From positions 2,743,075 through 2,807,074 of the forward strand of contig NZ_SIHJ01000001.1 in NCBI RefSeq assembly GCF_007859765.1: a DNA stretch of 64,000 nt. Direction: 5' to 3'. This DNA comes from Posidoniimonas corsicana. GTDB taxonomy: Bacteria; Planctomycetota; Planctomycetia; Pirellulales; Lacipirellulaceae. The translations under genes were made by a program, and so were the position numbers. Positions 6,911 to 15,228 of this stretch are shown here, piece by piece (the stretch's first letter is position 1; every line of letters starts with the position of its first letter). The notes beneath the pieces are model-generated. The model worked only from the letters and a program-made list of their open reading frames with translations. It was not told the origin of the DNA and made no database searches.

Positions 6911-9307
6911 ATGTCGCAGCGCACGAAGCGTTTTAGCACCCTCGCGAAGACACTGCTCGCCTCCGGCGTCCTCGGCGGAGGGGGCTACGGCGGATACACG
7001 CTGATAGATTCGTCAGCGCCGACGCAGGCCGATGCGCAGGTCGCCGCCGCCACGCTGGACGAGGCCGTCGAGGCCTGGGCCGACGGCGCCCCCGAGGTGC
7101 CCAGCAGCAACCCGCTGGCCGCGCTGAACCAGCCGCCCGCCGGACTGCCAGCCGCGCCGCCCCAGGAGCCCGCGGCCCTCCCCCCCGCGCCCGCTGGGAA
7201 TGACCGCTACGCCGTCTCCGCGCCGCCGCTGCCTCCGATGGGCAGCGAAGGGCCGCTCGCCGCTGCCGCCGACGACCAGCCGATCGCCCGCGGCCAGAGC
7301 CCCTCGTACGACGACCTCGAGCCCGACTTCCCGCCGGCCGGCCTGCCGGAGGGCAACCCGCTCCGCCCGGCCCCGACCACCGACAACGCCGGCTCCGCCC
7401 CGGCCCGCGAGGCGTTTGCCGACGCCGGCGCATCCGACCAGATCGGCCCCCCCCCCGGCGCTGTGGCCGCGTTCGGCGCGGCCGACCAGGCTTCTGGCGT
7501 GGTGCCGGTCGCCGCGGTTGAGCCGATCGACGACCTCCCGCCGACCCCGCTCGGCCTGCCGCCCGCCGACACCGCCCAGCCGGTCGGCGGCCCGCTCGAC
7601 GCGCTGCCGCAGGAGAGCGAAGAGATGGCGCCGCTGAGCGAGCCCGCCCCGATCGGCGCCGCGCCGTTCGAGCAGGACCTGCTGGACCAGCCGCCCACCG
7701 AACCCAACCCGCTCCGCCAGCCGGAGCAGGCCCCCGCCGGCCTGCCGATGGCCGACGCCGACTCGCACTCCGTGCTCACCGCCCGCAGCGCTCCGCAGGA
7801 GGAGCCGCTGTACTCGACGCCGATGCCGCCGCAGGACGCGGCGTACCCGGCCGAGCCCCACACGATGACCGCGCCCGTCGACAGCCTCGGCGGCGGCCTG
7901 CCCGCCGATGGCGCCGGCCGCCCGGGCGAGCGGGCGCTCGAGGGCCGGCAGCAGCCGAGCCTCGCGATCCAGAAGTTCGCACCGGCCGAGATCCAGGTCG
8001 GCAAGCCGTGCAAGTTCCTGATCAAGGTCCGCAACGTCGGCCAGCGGCCGGCGAAGCAGGTGGTGGTCCGCGACCAGGCCCCCGCCGGCGTGCAGCTCAC
8101 CTCCACCACGCCGCAGGCGCAGTCCGCCGGCGACGAGCTGGTGTGGGAACTCGGCGAGATGGCGCCCGGCGAAGAGAAGACCCTCGCCATCGAGATGACC
8201 CCGATGGAGGAGGGCCAGATCGGCAGCGTGGCGACCGTCAGCTTCGCCGCCGAGGCGTCCGTCCAGACCAAGTGCACGCGTCCCCAGCTCGCAATCCGCA
8301 TGACCGCGCCCAGCCAAGTGCTGGTCGGGCAGGAGCAGCAGATCCAGATCGAGATCAAGAACCCCGGCACCGGCGACGCCACCGGCGTGATGATCCTCGA
8401 GAACGTGCCCGAGAACCTCCGCCACGCCGCGGGCCCGACCCTCGAGTTCGAGGTCGGCACGCTCCGCGCCGGCGAGACCCGCCGCCTGCAGCTCAACATG
8501 CTCGCCGAGAGGCCCGGCAAGGTGGTCAACGTGCTCACCGCGCAGGCGGACGGCAACCTGCAGGTCGACCAGCAGGTCGAGTTCGAGGTTGTCGCCCCGG
8601 CGCTCGAGGTGGCGGTGGACGGCCCCGCCAAGCGGTTCCTCGAACGGCCGGCCACGTACACAGTGAAGATCGGCAACCCCGGCACCGCGCCCGCGCACAA
8701 CCTGCGGCTGGTGACCCGCCTGCCGCGCGGCATGAAGTTCGTCAAAGCAAACAACCTCGGCGAGTACGACGCCACCAGCCACGCCGTGTACTGGTCGCTG
8801 GCCGAGCTCCCCTCCGGAGAGAGCGGCGCCGTTGAGCTGACCACCATCCCGGTCGCCGCCGGCGACCAGCAGCTGCAGATCAAGGGCGAGGCCCAGAACG
8901 GCCTGTCCGACGAGGCGATCCACCAGACCGCCGTCGAGGGCATCGCCGCGCTCAAGTTCACCGTGCTCGACCTCGAGGACCCGATCGAGGTCGGCGGCGA
9001 GACCGAGTACGAGATCCGCGTCGCGAACCAGGGCACCAAGGCGGCCACCAACGTCCGCGTGCAGGCCGCCGCGCCGGCCGGCATGCGGATCGTCTCCGCC
9101 GCGGGCGACGCCCGCCACCGCATCCAGGCGGGCGGCGTGCAGTTCGAGCCGATCCGCCAGCTCGCGCCCCGGGCCGAGATGACCTTCAAGGTCCGCGTGC
9201 AGGGCGCCCAGCCCGGCGACCACCGCCTGGTGGTGGAGGTCGCCTCGGACGACCTCGCCCAGCCGGTCCGCAAGGAAGAAAGCACCCGCGTGTTCGGCGA
9301 CGAGTAG
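6911..9307 (+). CDS. Large exported DUF11/OmcB-like repeat protein
   Basis: A 798-aa protein. Residues 1-30 hold a basic start and a hydrophobic stretch (LAKTLLASGVLGGGGYGGYT), a signal or anchor. Residues about 30-345 are Pro/Ala-rich, acidic and low in complexity. From about 350 on come four or more Ig-like DUF11 units, as in IQVGKPCKFLIKVRNVGQRP, EQQIQIEIKNPGTGDATGV, ATYTVKIGNPGTAPAHNLRL and GGETEYEIRVANQGTKAATN. Such repeats occur in cell-surface proteins and chlamydial OmcB, so an envelope role is inferred. A GTG 21 bases upstream is possible, but the ATG at 6911 has AAGAG before it. Confidence 0.82.
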   Translation: MSQRTKRFSTLAKTLLASGVLGGGGYGGYTLIDSSAPTQADAQVAAATLDEAVEAWADGAPEVPSSNPLAALNQPPAGLPAAPPQEPAALPPAPAGNDRYAVSAPPLPPMGSEGPLAAAADDQPIARGQSPSYDDLEPDFPPAGLPEGNPLRPAPTTDNAGSAPAREAFADAGASDQIGPPPGAVAAFGAADQASGVVPVAAVEPIDDLPPTPLGLPPADTAQPVGGPLDALPQESEEMAPLSEPAPIGAAPFEQDLLDQPPTEPNPLRQPEQAPAGLPMADADSHSVLTARSAPQEEPLYSTPMPPQDAAYPAEPHTMTAPVDSLGGGLPADGAGRPGERALEGRQQPSLAIQKFAPAEIQVGKPCKFLIKVRNVGQRPAKQVVVRDQAPAGVQLTSTTPQAQSAGDELVWELGEMAPGEEKTLAIEMTPMEEGQIGSVATVSFAAEASVQTKCTRPQLAIRMTAPSQVLVGQEQQIQIEIKNPGTGDATGVMILENVPENLRHAAGPTLEFEVGTLRAGETRRLQLNMLAERPGKVVNVLTAQADGNLQVDQQVEFEVVAPALEVAVDGPAKRFLERPATYTVKIGNPGTAPAHNLRLVTRLPRGMKFVKANNLGEYDATSHAVYWSLAELPSGESGAVELTTIPVAAGDQQLQIKGEAQNGLSDEAIHQTAVEGIAALKFTVLDLEDPIEVGGETEYEIRVANQGTKAATNVRVQAAAPAGMRIVSAAGDARHRIQAGGVQFEPIRQLAPRAEMTFKVRVQGAQPGDHRLVVEVASDDLAQPVRKEESTRVFGDE

Positions 9308-9332
9308 CCCGCGCGCCTTGAGCGGCATCAAC

Positions 9333-9462
9333 CACCCAGTATCGGGTGCGGGCGCCGGGGGCGATCCCGAAGGGAAGCCCCCGCGATGTACCCACCACCG
9401 GCCTCCCACGGTCGGGGGCTTCCGCTACCGCGGAGCGCCCCCGCCACCCAAACACCGGGTGA
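9333..9462. repeat. REP-like hairpin pair in inverted orientation (BIME-like)
   Basis: Two copies of one palindromic unit face each other. The first has CACCC/GGGTG at 9333-9348, then CGGGGGC/GCCCCCG at 9356-9383 with an inner TCCC-GAA-GGGA. The second is its reverse complement: CGGGGGC-TTCCGC...GCGGA-GCGCCCCCG at about 9413-9443, followed by a CACCGGGTG remnant. The hairpin at 36100-36130 is the same sequence with a changed loop. This is the arrangement of bacterial interspersed mosaic elements and may also stop transcription after the DUF11 gene. Confidence 0.7.
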
Positions 9463-9606
9463 AGATCGGGCGTCAACGGCGCCCCCTGCTGCCCGCGCCC
9501 GCTGGAGTCCGAATCTCAGGCCGCTTCCCGGCCCAGCCAGGCAGCCGCGACGCGGTTAGTGTACGCTGGTGGCGAACCTCCTCGCCTCCTCAGCCCACCG
9601 ACCGCC

Positions 9607-10680
9607 ATGCTCCGTTCGCTTGCTGCTGCTTCGCTCCTCATCGCTACGTCGTCCGGCGCGGCGCTGGCCCAACCGGCTCGGCAGCCCGATGCCGACGGCC
9701 CGCTGGAGATGACCACGCTGGGCCCCGGGCAGGTCCCGCCGGTGGACGCGGTGGGCAATTTTGTCATCGGCCCGGAGTATCAGGTCGCCCCAGCGGCCAA
9801 GAAGCGGCCCGGCGTGCCGCAGGGTGAGGTGTTCCGCCTCACGATGGAGTCGGCCGACAGCAAGATCTACCCCGGCATCGCCCGCCGCCGGGGGACCTTC
9901 GGCACCCCCGACCCGGAGAACCCCGCGCGGCTGATCGTCACCACCAGCCACGACGCACCGTACACCCGCCAGGTCGAGGTGTACGTGCCGCGGCAGCTCG
10001 ACCGCGACCAGCCGGCGCCGCTGATCGTCGGCGCCGACGGCCCCGACCCGCTGCTCTTCACGACGCTCGACAACCTCATCGCCGAGGGCCGCGTGCCGGC
10101 GATGGTCGCGGTGTCGATCGGCAACGGCGGCGGCGACGCCCAGGGCAGCCAGCGCGGCCTGGAGTACGACACCCTCTCCGCCCAGTACGCCGAGTTCGTC
10201 GAGAGCGAGGTGCTGCCGCTCGTCGAGCGTGAGTGCAAAGTAAAAATCACCAAGGACCCCAACGCCCGCGCCACGATGGGCTGCAGCTCCGGCGCGGCCT
10301 GCGCGTTCACGATGGCCTGGTTCCGGCCCGACCTGTACCGCCGCGTGCTCAGCTACTCCGGCACGTACGTGAACCAGCAGTGGCCCTGGAACCCCGACAC
10401 GCCCGGCGGCGCGTGGGACTACCACGAGCGGATTATCCCCGAGAGCCCCCAGAAGCCGCTCCGCATCTGGCTGCAGGTCAGCGACCGCGACCTGTTGAAC
10501 CCCAACGTGATGCGTGACGGAATGCACGACTGGGTGCTGGCCAACGAGCGGATGGCCCGCGTGCTGGCCGCTAAGGAGTACCCGTACCAGTTCGTGTTCT
10601 GCCGTGGCGCCCGCCACTGCGACCGCGCCGCAAAACAGCAGACGCTGCCGCAGGCGCTGGAGTGGTTGTGGGATGGGTGA
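9607..10680 (+). CDS. Secreted esterase of the putative esterase (Fes/esterase D) family
   Basis: The 357-aa product starts with a signal peptide (LAAASLLIATSSGAALAQP). An alpha/beta-hydrolase of the putative-esterase type follows: VEVYVPRQLDRDQPAPLIVG is the first core strand region, GCSSGAACAF holds the nucleophile (Ser about 227), and GARHCDRAAKQQ near the C-terminus supplies the likely catalytic His. Family members cleave ester bonds in siderophores, feruloylated sugars or acyl thioesters. The substrate cannot be read here. The open frame begins at 9559, but the signal peptide fixes 9607. No siderophore genes are adjacent, so carbohydrate-ester cleavage is as likely. Confidence 0.82.
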   Translation: MLRSLAAASLLIATSSGAALAQPARQPDADGPLEMTTLGPGQVPPVDAVGNFVIGPEYQVAPAAKKRPGVPQGEVFRLTMESADSKIYPGIARRRGTFGTPDPENPARLIVTTSHDAPYTRQVEVYVPRQLDRDQPAPLIVGADGPDPLLFTTLDNLIAEGRVPAMVAVSIGNGGGDAQGSQRGLEYDTLSAQYAEFVESEVLPLVERECKVKITKDPNARATMGCSSGAACAFTMAWFRPDLYRRVLSYSGTYVNQQWPWNPDTPGGAWDYHERIIPESPQKPLRIWLQVSDRDLLNPNVMRDGMHDWVLANERMARVLAAKEYPYQFVFCRGARHCDRAAKQQTLPQALEWLWDG

Positions 10681-10724
10681 GTTCGAGGAAGGCGTTTAAG
10701 GCGCCTGTCGCCAAGGAGTCTTGA

Positions 10725-11132
10725 ATGGGAGTCCACGAAGCAGAGGCTGCTATGGCGGCTCTCGAGGCGTCAAGGTGTCCTTTCGATTACGCCAAGGCTC
10801 ATCAGTACGCCTCCAGTGTGTACTCGTACTTAATCCAAAAGGAACGGCAGTTTCCCGGAAGTCCGTCGTTGCCTGACATCTCGGCCGGTACTACGACACT
10901 GTCACCAACATTAGAGGCTCGCGTTGAAACCTGGATGCAATCGCATCCCGAGTACTCGCCGTTTATGAGAACGTTCGCGCGACACTACCTCATCAGCATA
11001 CTGGCGGGGTCGAAGGGCAGTGACTTGTACGGGCACCTTGCGGAGTGTGTGCTTGAGGGAGGCGACTTCTACATCGAGAACGGGATGTTCTACTTGCGAG
11101 ATGCGGCAGCGGTCTCGAAATACTCCTACTAA
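10725..11132 (+). CDS. Orphan protein of unknown function
   Basis: I do not recognise this 135-aa protein. It is soluble, without signal peptide, mixed in composition, and its gene is visibly less GC-rich than its neighbours. A strong AAGGAG lies 7 bases before the ATG, so translation is likely. Readable stretches include HQYASSVYSYLIQKERQFPG and ETWMQSHPEYSPFMRTFARH. A perfect 15-bp inverted repeat follows 21 bases after the stop. Composition plus orphan status suggests recent acquisition. Function is unknown. Confidence 0.7.
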   Translation: MGVHEAEAAMAALEASRCPFDYAKAHQYASSVYSYLIQKERQFPGSPSLPDISAGTTTLSPTLEARVETWMQSHPEYSPFMRTFARHYLISILAGSKGSDLYGHLAECVLEGGDFYIENGMFYLRDAAAVSKYSY

Positions 11133-11153
11133 CGACTGGAAATTGAGAAGCCA

Positions 11154-11191
11154 GCGCCATGCCCACACTCATTAGCGTGTGGGCATGGCGC
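11154..11191 (+). terminator. Perfect 15-bp hairpin after the orphan gene
   Basis: GCGCCATGCCCACAC (11154-11168) and its exact reverse complement (11177-11191) flank an 8-base loop. No T-run follows, so it may work as a Rho-assisted or 3'-end-protecting hairpin, or be a REP-type or insertion remnant, rather than a classic intrinsic terminator. Confidence 0.5.
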
Positions 11192-11372
11192 CCTGACGGG
11201 CCCTGATCCGCACCACCAGCGCGCTAGTCAGCCACTTAAGCTGGCTGTGCCTGACGTAGCGGTCTTAGCCGAATCAGAGCCAGTTCAAGACGCTGAAGCA
11301 GTTGGCATTGCCGAGTCACAGTGCCACAATCCGATGAACGGGCGTTCGTCGCACATGTGACCGACGTACTAC

Positions 11373-12305
11373 CTACGCATCCAACAACTCCTCCAGGTGC
11401 ACAGCGACGCACTCCGCCAGCACCGGCGCGTTGTAGCCGCCCTCGAGCAGGCTCACGAGCCGGTCGCCCGCGTGCGCGGCGGCGACATCTTTCACAGTCT
11501 GCGTTAGGCTGACGAAGTCCTCGGTCTCGAGGCCGAGCGAGCCGACCGGGTCGGCGCGGTGCGCGTCGAAACCGGCGCTCAGCACCACCAGCTGCGGCTT
11601 GATCTGGTCGGCGAACGCTTCCAGCTCGCGCGCGAAGTACGACAGAAACCGGTCGCGTGACTCGCCCATCTCGACCGGCAGGTTGCGGGTGGCGCCCAGG
11701 CCGTCGCCGGCGCCGGTCTCGTCGGCGGCGCCGGTGCCGGGCCAGAAGGGCCAGCGGTGGATCGAGAAGTACCCGATGTGCGACGCGCCGTAGAACAGCT
11801 CCTGCGTGCCGTTGCCGTGGTGCACGTCCCAGTCGATGATCAGCACCCGGTCGAGCCCGTGCTCGGCGACCGCCGCCTGGGCCGCGATGGCCGCGTGGTT
11901 CAGCAGGCAGAACCCCATCGCACGGTCGGCCGTGGCATGGTGGCCCGGGGGCCGGCCGATGCACAGCACCGTGCGGTCCTCGCCCGCCACGACCCGCCGC
12001 ACCGCGTCGGTCGCCGCCCCGGCCGCCAGCCGCGCGACGTCCATGCTGGCGGGGCTGACCACCGTGTCGGAGTCCACCTGGCCGCCGCCGCGGTGGGCTA
12101 GGGCGTCCAGCGCGTCCAGGTGGCCGGGCGTGTGCACCCGCAGCAGCTCCTGGAGGGTGGCCGGCGCCCACTCGGGCGTCGAGCAGCGGCCGGGCAGGCC
12201 GGACTGGTCGAGCCGCTCGTCGATGGCCCGCAGCCGGCCGGCGTTCTCGGGGTGGCGGCCGGTGTCGTGCTGCAGGAAGTCGGGGTGTCGGTAGAGCAGC
12301 GTCAC
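11373..12305 (-). CDS. Histone deacetylase-family (acetoin utilisation-like) deacetylase
   Basis: The 310-aa product is a zinc-dependent deacetylase of the arginase/HDAC fold. It carries GRPPGHHA (active-site His pair), DWDVHHGNGT (metal-binding Asp and His), GFDAHRADP (metal Asp) and the closing LEGGYN. Bacterial members remove acetyl groups from small amines such as acetylpolyamines or from protein lysines; the substrate here is unknown. I start at the GTG at 12305 because AGGACAG sits just upstream at fitting distance and homology begins with LLYRHPDFLQHDTGRHPEN. The frame is open much further upstream, but that stretch lies antisense to the next gene. No acetyltransferase lies beside it. 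Confidence 0.88.
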   Translation of the reverse strand: MTLLYRHPDFLQHDTGRHPENAGRLRAIDERLDQSGLPGRCSTPEWAPATLQELLRVHTPGHLDALDALAHRGGGQVDSDTVVSPASMDVARLAAGAATDAVRRVVAGEDRTVLCIGRPPGHHATADRAMGFCLLNHAAIAAQAAVAEHGLDRVLIIDWDVHHGNGTQELFYGASHIGYFSIHRWPFWPGTGAADETGAGDGLGATRNLPVEMGESRDRFLSYFARELEAFADQIKPQLVVLSAGFDAHRADPVGSLGLETEDFVSLTQTVKDVAAAHAGDRLVSLLEGGYNAPVLAECVAVHLEELLDA

Positions 12306-12548
12306 GGGCGTTCTGTCCTGGTTGTAGGGAAGAATCGGGTGGGTCTGCCGCTGGCAGCTTGACATTTTTCGCAACCCCTTGCTAGTGTGGAGGTTAGTTG
12401 CGCTCATCAAAACGCCCGCCGGACAGGGGCCGAGGCCGCAATAGTGATCCGCCTGGGGGACGAACCCAGTGCGTGGACGCCCACCGCGTGCCCCGGGCGG
12501 GGCCGGTGACCCTCTCGACAAACCCAACCTCCTCGCGGAGTTTCGACT

Positions 12549-13823
12549 GTGCCTGCTCCCCGCTACCTGCGTGCCGTCCTGGGCCTGCTTGCCGTCTGCG
12601 TCGTGCTGACGGCGGCGCCTGCCTACGCCCAAGACGACGAGATCAACATGCGGCAGCTCGCCCGCAAAGGCACCACGATCCAGCGTTGGACCAACGCCCC
12701 GATCACCGGCGCTGACAAGGAGGTGTTCGACCAGTACTTCGACCGCTACTACTTCCCGGAGATGCTGAAGACCGACCCCGAGTCGCTTGGCAACCTGGCG
12801 AAGATGCGGACGGAATTGTTCGATCGGTATATCTGGGGCTCGCACCCGTCGGTTCAGCAGGAGCTGACCAAGAAGGCGTACAACTGGGCCAAGGGGGTCG
12901 CCGCCGGGCGGTTCCCTGCCCCGCTGAAGTACAACGCCGTGCTGACGCTCGGCCTGCTCGACGAGAAGTACGCCACGAAAAACGACACTGCCGCGGTTCC
13001 GCTCGGCGCCGCCAACAAGCTGCTGTGCGTGATCATCCAGAAGCGTGACCAGTTCCCCACCTACCTTGAGGTCGCGGCGCTGATCGGGCTGGAGCGTCAC
13101 ACCAAGCACTTTGCCGCGTTGGGCGCCAACGAGAAGCGGGCCACGGCCATGATGCTGCTCGAGGCGGTCGACCAGCAAGAGTTCCGCCCCGGCACCACCC
13201 GTGACGTGCAGTACTGGATCAAGCTGCAGGCGGCCAGCGCCATCGCCAACCTGGGCGTGGCGGGCAAGGACGGCGTGTTCGTCGACGCGATCGCCAAGCT
13301 GATCGCCGACACCAAGGCCGACCTCGGCGCCCGCAGCGCCGCCGCGATGCTGCTGGAGAAGATGAACACCGAGGGCGTGCCGCCGGCGGTCGCCAACAGC
13401 ACGGTCGGGGCGGTCAAGAGCCTCGCCTGCACGATCGGCGCGTACGAGCGTGAGGCCGCGGAGAAGTTTGTCGACCTGCAGCGCAGCCGGGGACGCATGT
13501 CGTCGTCGCTGGAGAAATCCGACCGCTACCGCGCCGACGAGAACGGCTGGGTGTACGAGCGGAAGGGGCTGGCCGCGCAGCTCGAGCAGCTCAAGGCGGG
13601 CCTGACCGCGGTCAAGCCGCTCGCCGGCCAGGACGCCACGGCGATCACCGCCATCGAGACCGCCGCCCAGAGCGCCATCACCGCCGCCAACGACAACTCG
13701 AACATCGACCTGGACGTGACCGACAGCGTGCGGGCGATGGCCGACCAGATCGACAGCGTGGCCGGCTGCAAGGCCTCCGACGCCCCCGTGGTGGAAGAGG
13801 AAGAGCTGCTAGGCGCCAACTAG
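12549..13823 (+). CDS. Secreted alpha-helical protein of unknown function
   Basis: A 424-aa protein with a clear signal peptide (YLRAVLGLLAVCVVLTAAPA, cut near AYAQ). The mature part is mostly alpha-helical and looks like degenerate HEAT/armadillo repeats (LKYNAVLTLGLLDEKY, YLEVAALIGLERH, IKLQAASAIANLGV, LGARSAAAMLLEKM). I recognise no enzyme motif. The C-terminus is acidic (VVEEEELLG). The GTG start has GCGGAG 8 bases upstream. It probably acts as a periplasmic scaffold, but that is inference. It diverges from the deacetylase gene. Confidence 0.72.
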   Translation: MPAPRYLRAVLGLLAVCVVLTAAPAYAQDDEINMRQLARKGTTIQRWTNAPITGADKEVFDQYFDRYYFPEMLKTDPESLGNLAKMRTELFDRYIWGSHPSVQQELTKKAYNWAKGVAAGRFPAPLKYNAVLTLGLLDEKYATKNDTAAVPLGAANKLLCVIIQKRDQFPTYLEVAALIGLERHTKHFAALGANEKRATAMMLLEAVDQQEFRPGTTRDVQYWIKLQAASAIANLGVAGKDGVFVDAIAKLIADTKADLGARSAAAMLLEKMNTEGVPPAVANSTVGAVKSLACTIGAYEREAAEKFVDLQRSRGRMSSSLEKSDRYRADENGWVYERKGLAAQLEQLKAGLTAVKPLAGQDATAITAIETAAQSAITAANDNSNIDLDVTDSVRAMADQIDSVAGCKASDAPVVEEEELLGAN

Positions 13824-13858
13824 CGTGCCGTCGGTATCTAATCCGGCGCCCTGGAATC

Positions 13859-13883
13859 AGCCGGAACGCGTTGGCGTCCGGCT
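13859..13883. terminator. Hairpin between convergent genes (REP-like)
   Basis: AGCCGGA (13859-13865) pairs with TCCGGCT (13877-13883), continued by CGC/GCG around a GTTG loop with one bulged A. It lies between a plus-strand and a minus-strand gene that end towards each other, where a two-way terminator is expected. It lacks a T-run. Confidence 0.5.
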
Positions 13884-13974
13884 TCCTGACGCCGCCGCCT
13901 GCCCGGGAATTGGCGGCTCGTCATCCTCGTAGACCGGGGGCCAACGCCCCGCGGCTGATGAGGCTGCGCTGCGT

Positions 13975-14526
13975 CTAGGTCGCGACGCGGCTCTTCACCA
14001 CGCGGCCGGCGCCCGCCATCAGCATCGCGCCGAACAGCACCAGCGTGAACGCCAGGTCGCCGGCCATCATGCGGCCGAAGAACGGCACCGCCATCGTGTA
14101 GCATTGCAGCAGGCCGCCGAGGGTCTTCTCGTAGTACGGCTGCGTCGACCAGGCCCACACGGCGAAGTTGCTGGTCAGCCAGAACACCGTGGCGGGGATC
14201 AGCGAGCAGGTGACCAGCTTGGCCCACCAGCCGACGCCATCGCCGGTGCGCAGCCACACGCCCAGCACCGCCGGGGCCGCCATGGCGAGGTACACCAACG
14301 CCATCACGCCAAAGTTCTGGTACCCGTCCAGCGCGAGGTCGCTGATCAGCATCACCAGCAGCGGCACCACCGCCGCGACCGCCGGACGCCCGAACCAGTA
14401 GCCCGCCAGCAGGGTCACGGCCGCGATCGGCGTGACGCACCAGTCCGGCTGACCCCACCGCCCCGCGACGCCGATCGCCACCAGCAGCCCGAAAATGACG
14501 AGGTCCGTTGTCTTCTTGTCCCGCAC
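13975..14526 (-). CDS. DUF6580-family integral membrane protein, putative transport component
   Basis: The 183-aa product has five or six hydrophobic helices (LVIFGLLVAIGVAG, VTLLAGYWFG, AVVPLLVMLISDLAL, VMALVYLAMAAPAVL, LAFTLVLFGAML). It matches the DUF6580 group, which annotators call a putative transport protein and whose size and topology resemble ECF transporter S components. The SDLALDGYQNFGV segment is typical. A GTG start has GGAG upstream. It lies 73 bases after the DUF4430 gene on the same strand and is almost certainly in one operon with it. Ligand unknown; cobalamin-like uptake is a hypothesis. Confidence 0.78.
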   Translation of the reverse strand: MRDKKTTDLVIFGLLVAIGVAGRWGQPDWCVTPIAAVTLLAGYWFGRPAVAAVVPLLVMLISDLALDGYQNFGVMALVYLAMAAPAVLGVWLRTGDGVGWWAKLVTCSLIPATVFWLTSNFAVWAWSTQPYYEKTLGGLLQCYTMAVPFFGRMMAGDLAFTLVLFGAMLMAGAGRVVKSRVAT

Positions 14527-14599
14527 GGGCAGAGGCTCCAGAAAGTCCGAGAATCGCGTGAGCGGGCCGGCGGACTAGCCGCGGCGCCGACCCCAGATC

Positions 14600-15073
14600 C
14601 TACTCGGGCGGCGTGAACTTCCACAAGACGCGATCGCCGTCTTTGACCGGGGCGATCGCCGCGCTGCGGTCGCCCGGTTGGCCGTTGACCGAGTACGTCC
14701 AGTTGCGGCCGCCGGCGCCCTCGTTCGCGACGCCGCCCACCGACAGCACGAACGCCCCGGCGCCCTCGCCCCGCACCTCCGGCACGAACGCGGGCGACTC
14801 GCCGCCCGCGGCCTGCAGCACCGCCAGCACAGTGCCGCCGGTGGGCGGCACGTGCTGCTGGTCAAGCGTCGTCTCGTCGATCTGCACCACCACCTCCACC
14901 TCGCCCGGCAGCGGCTCCACCTCGCCGGCCAGCGGCTGGACGGGCGGCGCCGGGGCCGGCCGATCGAAGGGCAGCAGCCGCCAACCGACCACCAACGCCA
15001 GCACCAACGCCAGCAGGGCGGGGAAGGCCCACGGGCGTGCGGGCGGGTGATCTTGGGGGCCTGGTTCGGTCAT
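14600..15073 (-). CDS. Membrane-anchored DUF4430 protein (transcobalamin-like beta-grasp)
   Basis: A 157-aa protein with one N-terminal membrane anchor (FPALLALVLALVVGWRLL), a Pro-rich linker to about 50, and a DUF4430 domain to the end. Typical marks are TVLAVLQAAG, GGRNWTYSVNGQPGDRSAA and the closing VKDGDRVLWKFTPPE. DUF4430 is related to the C-terminal domain of transcobalamin and intrinsic factor, so binding a corrinoid or similar ligand at the outer face of the membrane is plausible. Its partner is the DUF6580 membrane protein downstream. I looked for a cobalamin riboswitch before it and saw none. Confidence 0.78.
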   Translation of the reverse strand: MTEPGPQDHPPARPWAFPALLALVLALVVGWRLLPFDRPAPAPPVQPLAGEVEPLPGEVEVVVQIDETTLDQQHVPPTGGTVLAVLQAAGGESPAFVPEVRGEGAGAFVLSVGGVANEGAGGRNWTYSVNGQPGDRSAAIAPVKDGDRVLWKFTPPE

Positions 15074-15228
15074 GGCGCCAGGATCCCGGCGGGCGCGTTG
15101 GGTGTCAACACGCGGCCGGCGCCGGTTATTCCGAATGCTCCCGCGGCGGCGGTTAACGCCCCGCCCGCGCCGCGTCCCGCCGCCGACCCTCAGTAGCCCG
15201 GGGGGCGGGTGCGGTGTATTCTTCCCGT

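Noticed and set aside
12306-13178. Upstream extension of the deacetylase frame
   Set aside because: The extra part is antisense to the secreted helical protein and unlike any deacetylase; the GTG at 12305 has a ribosome site.
15074-15228. Possible cobalamin riboswitch before the DUF4430 gene
   Set aside because: No B12-box or expected stems on the minus strand.
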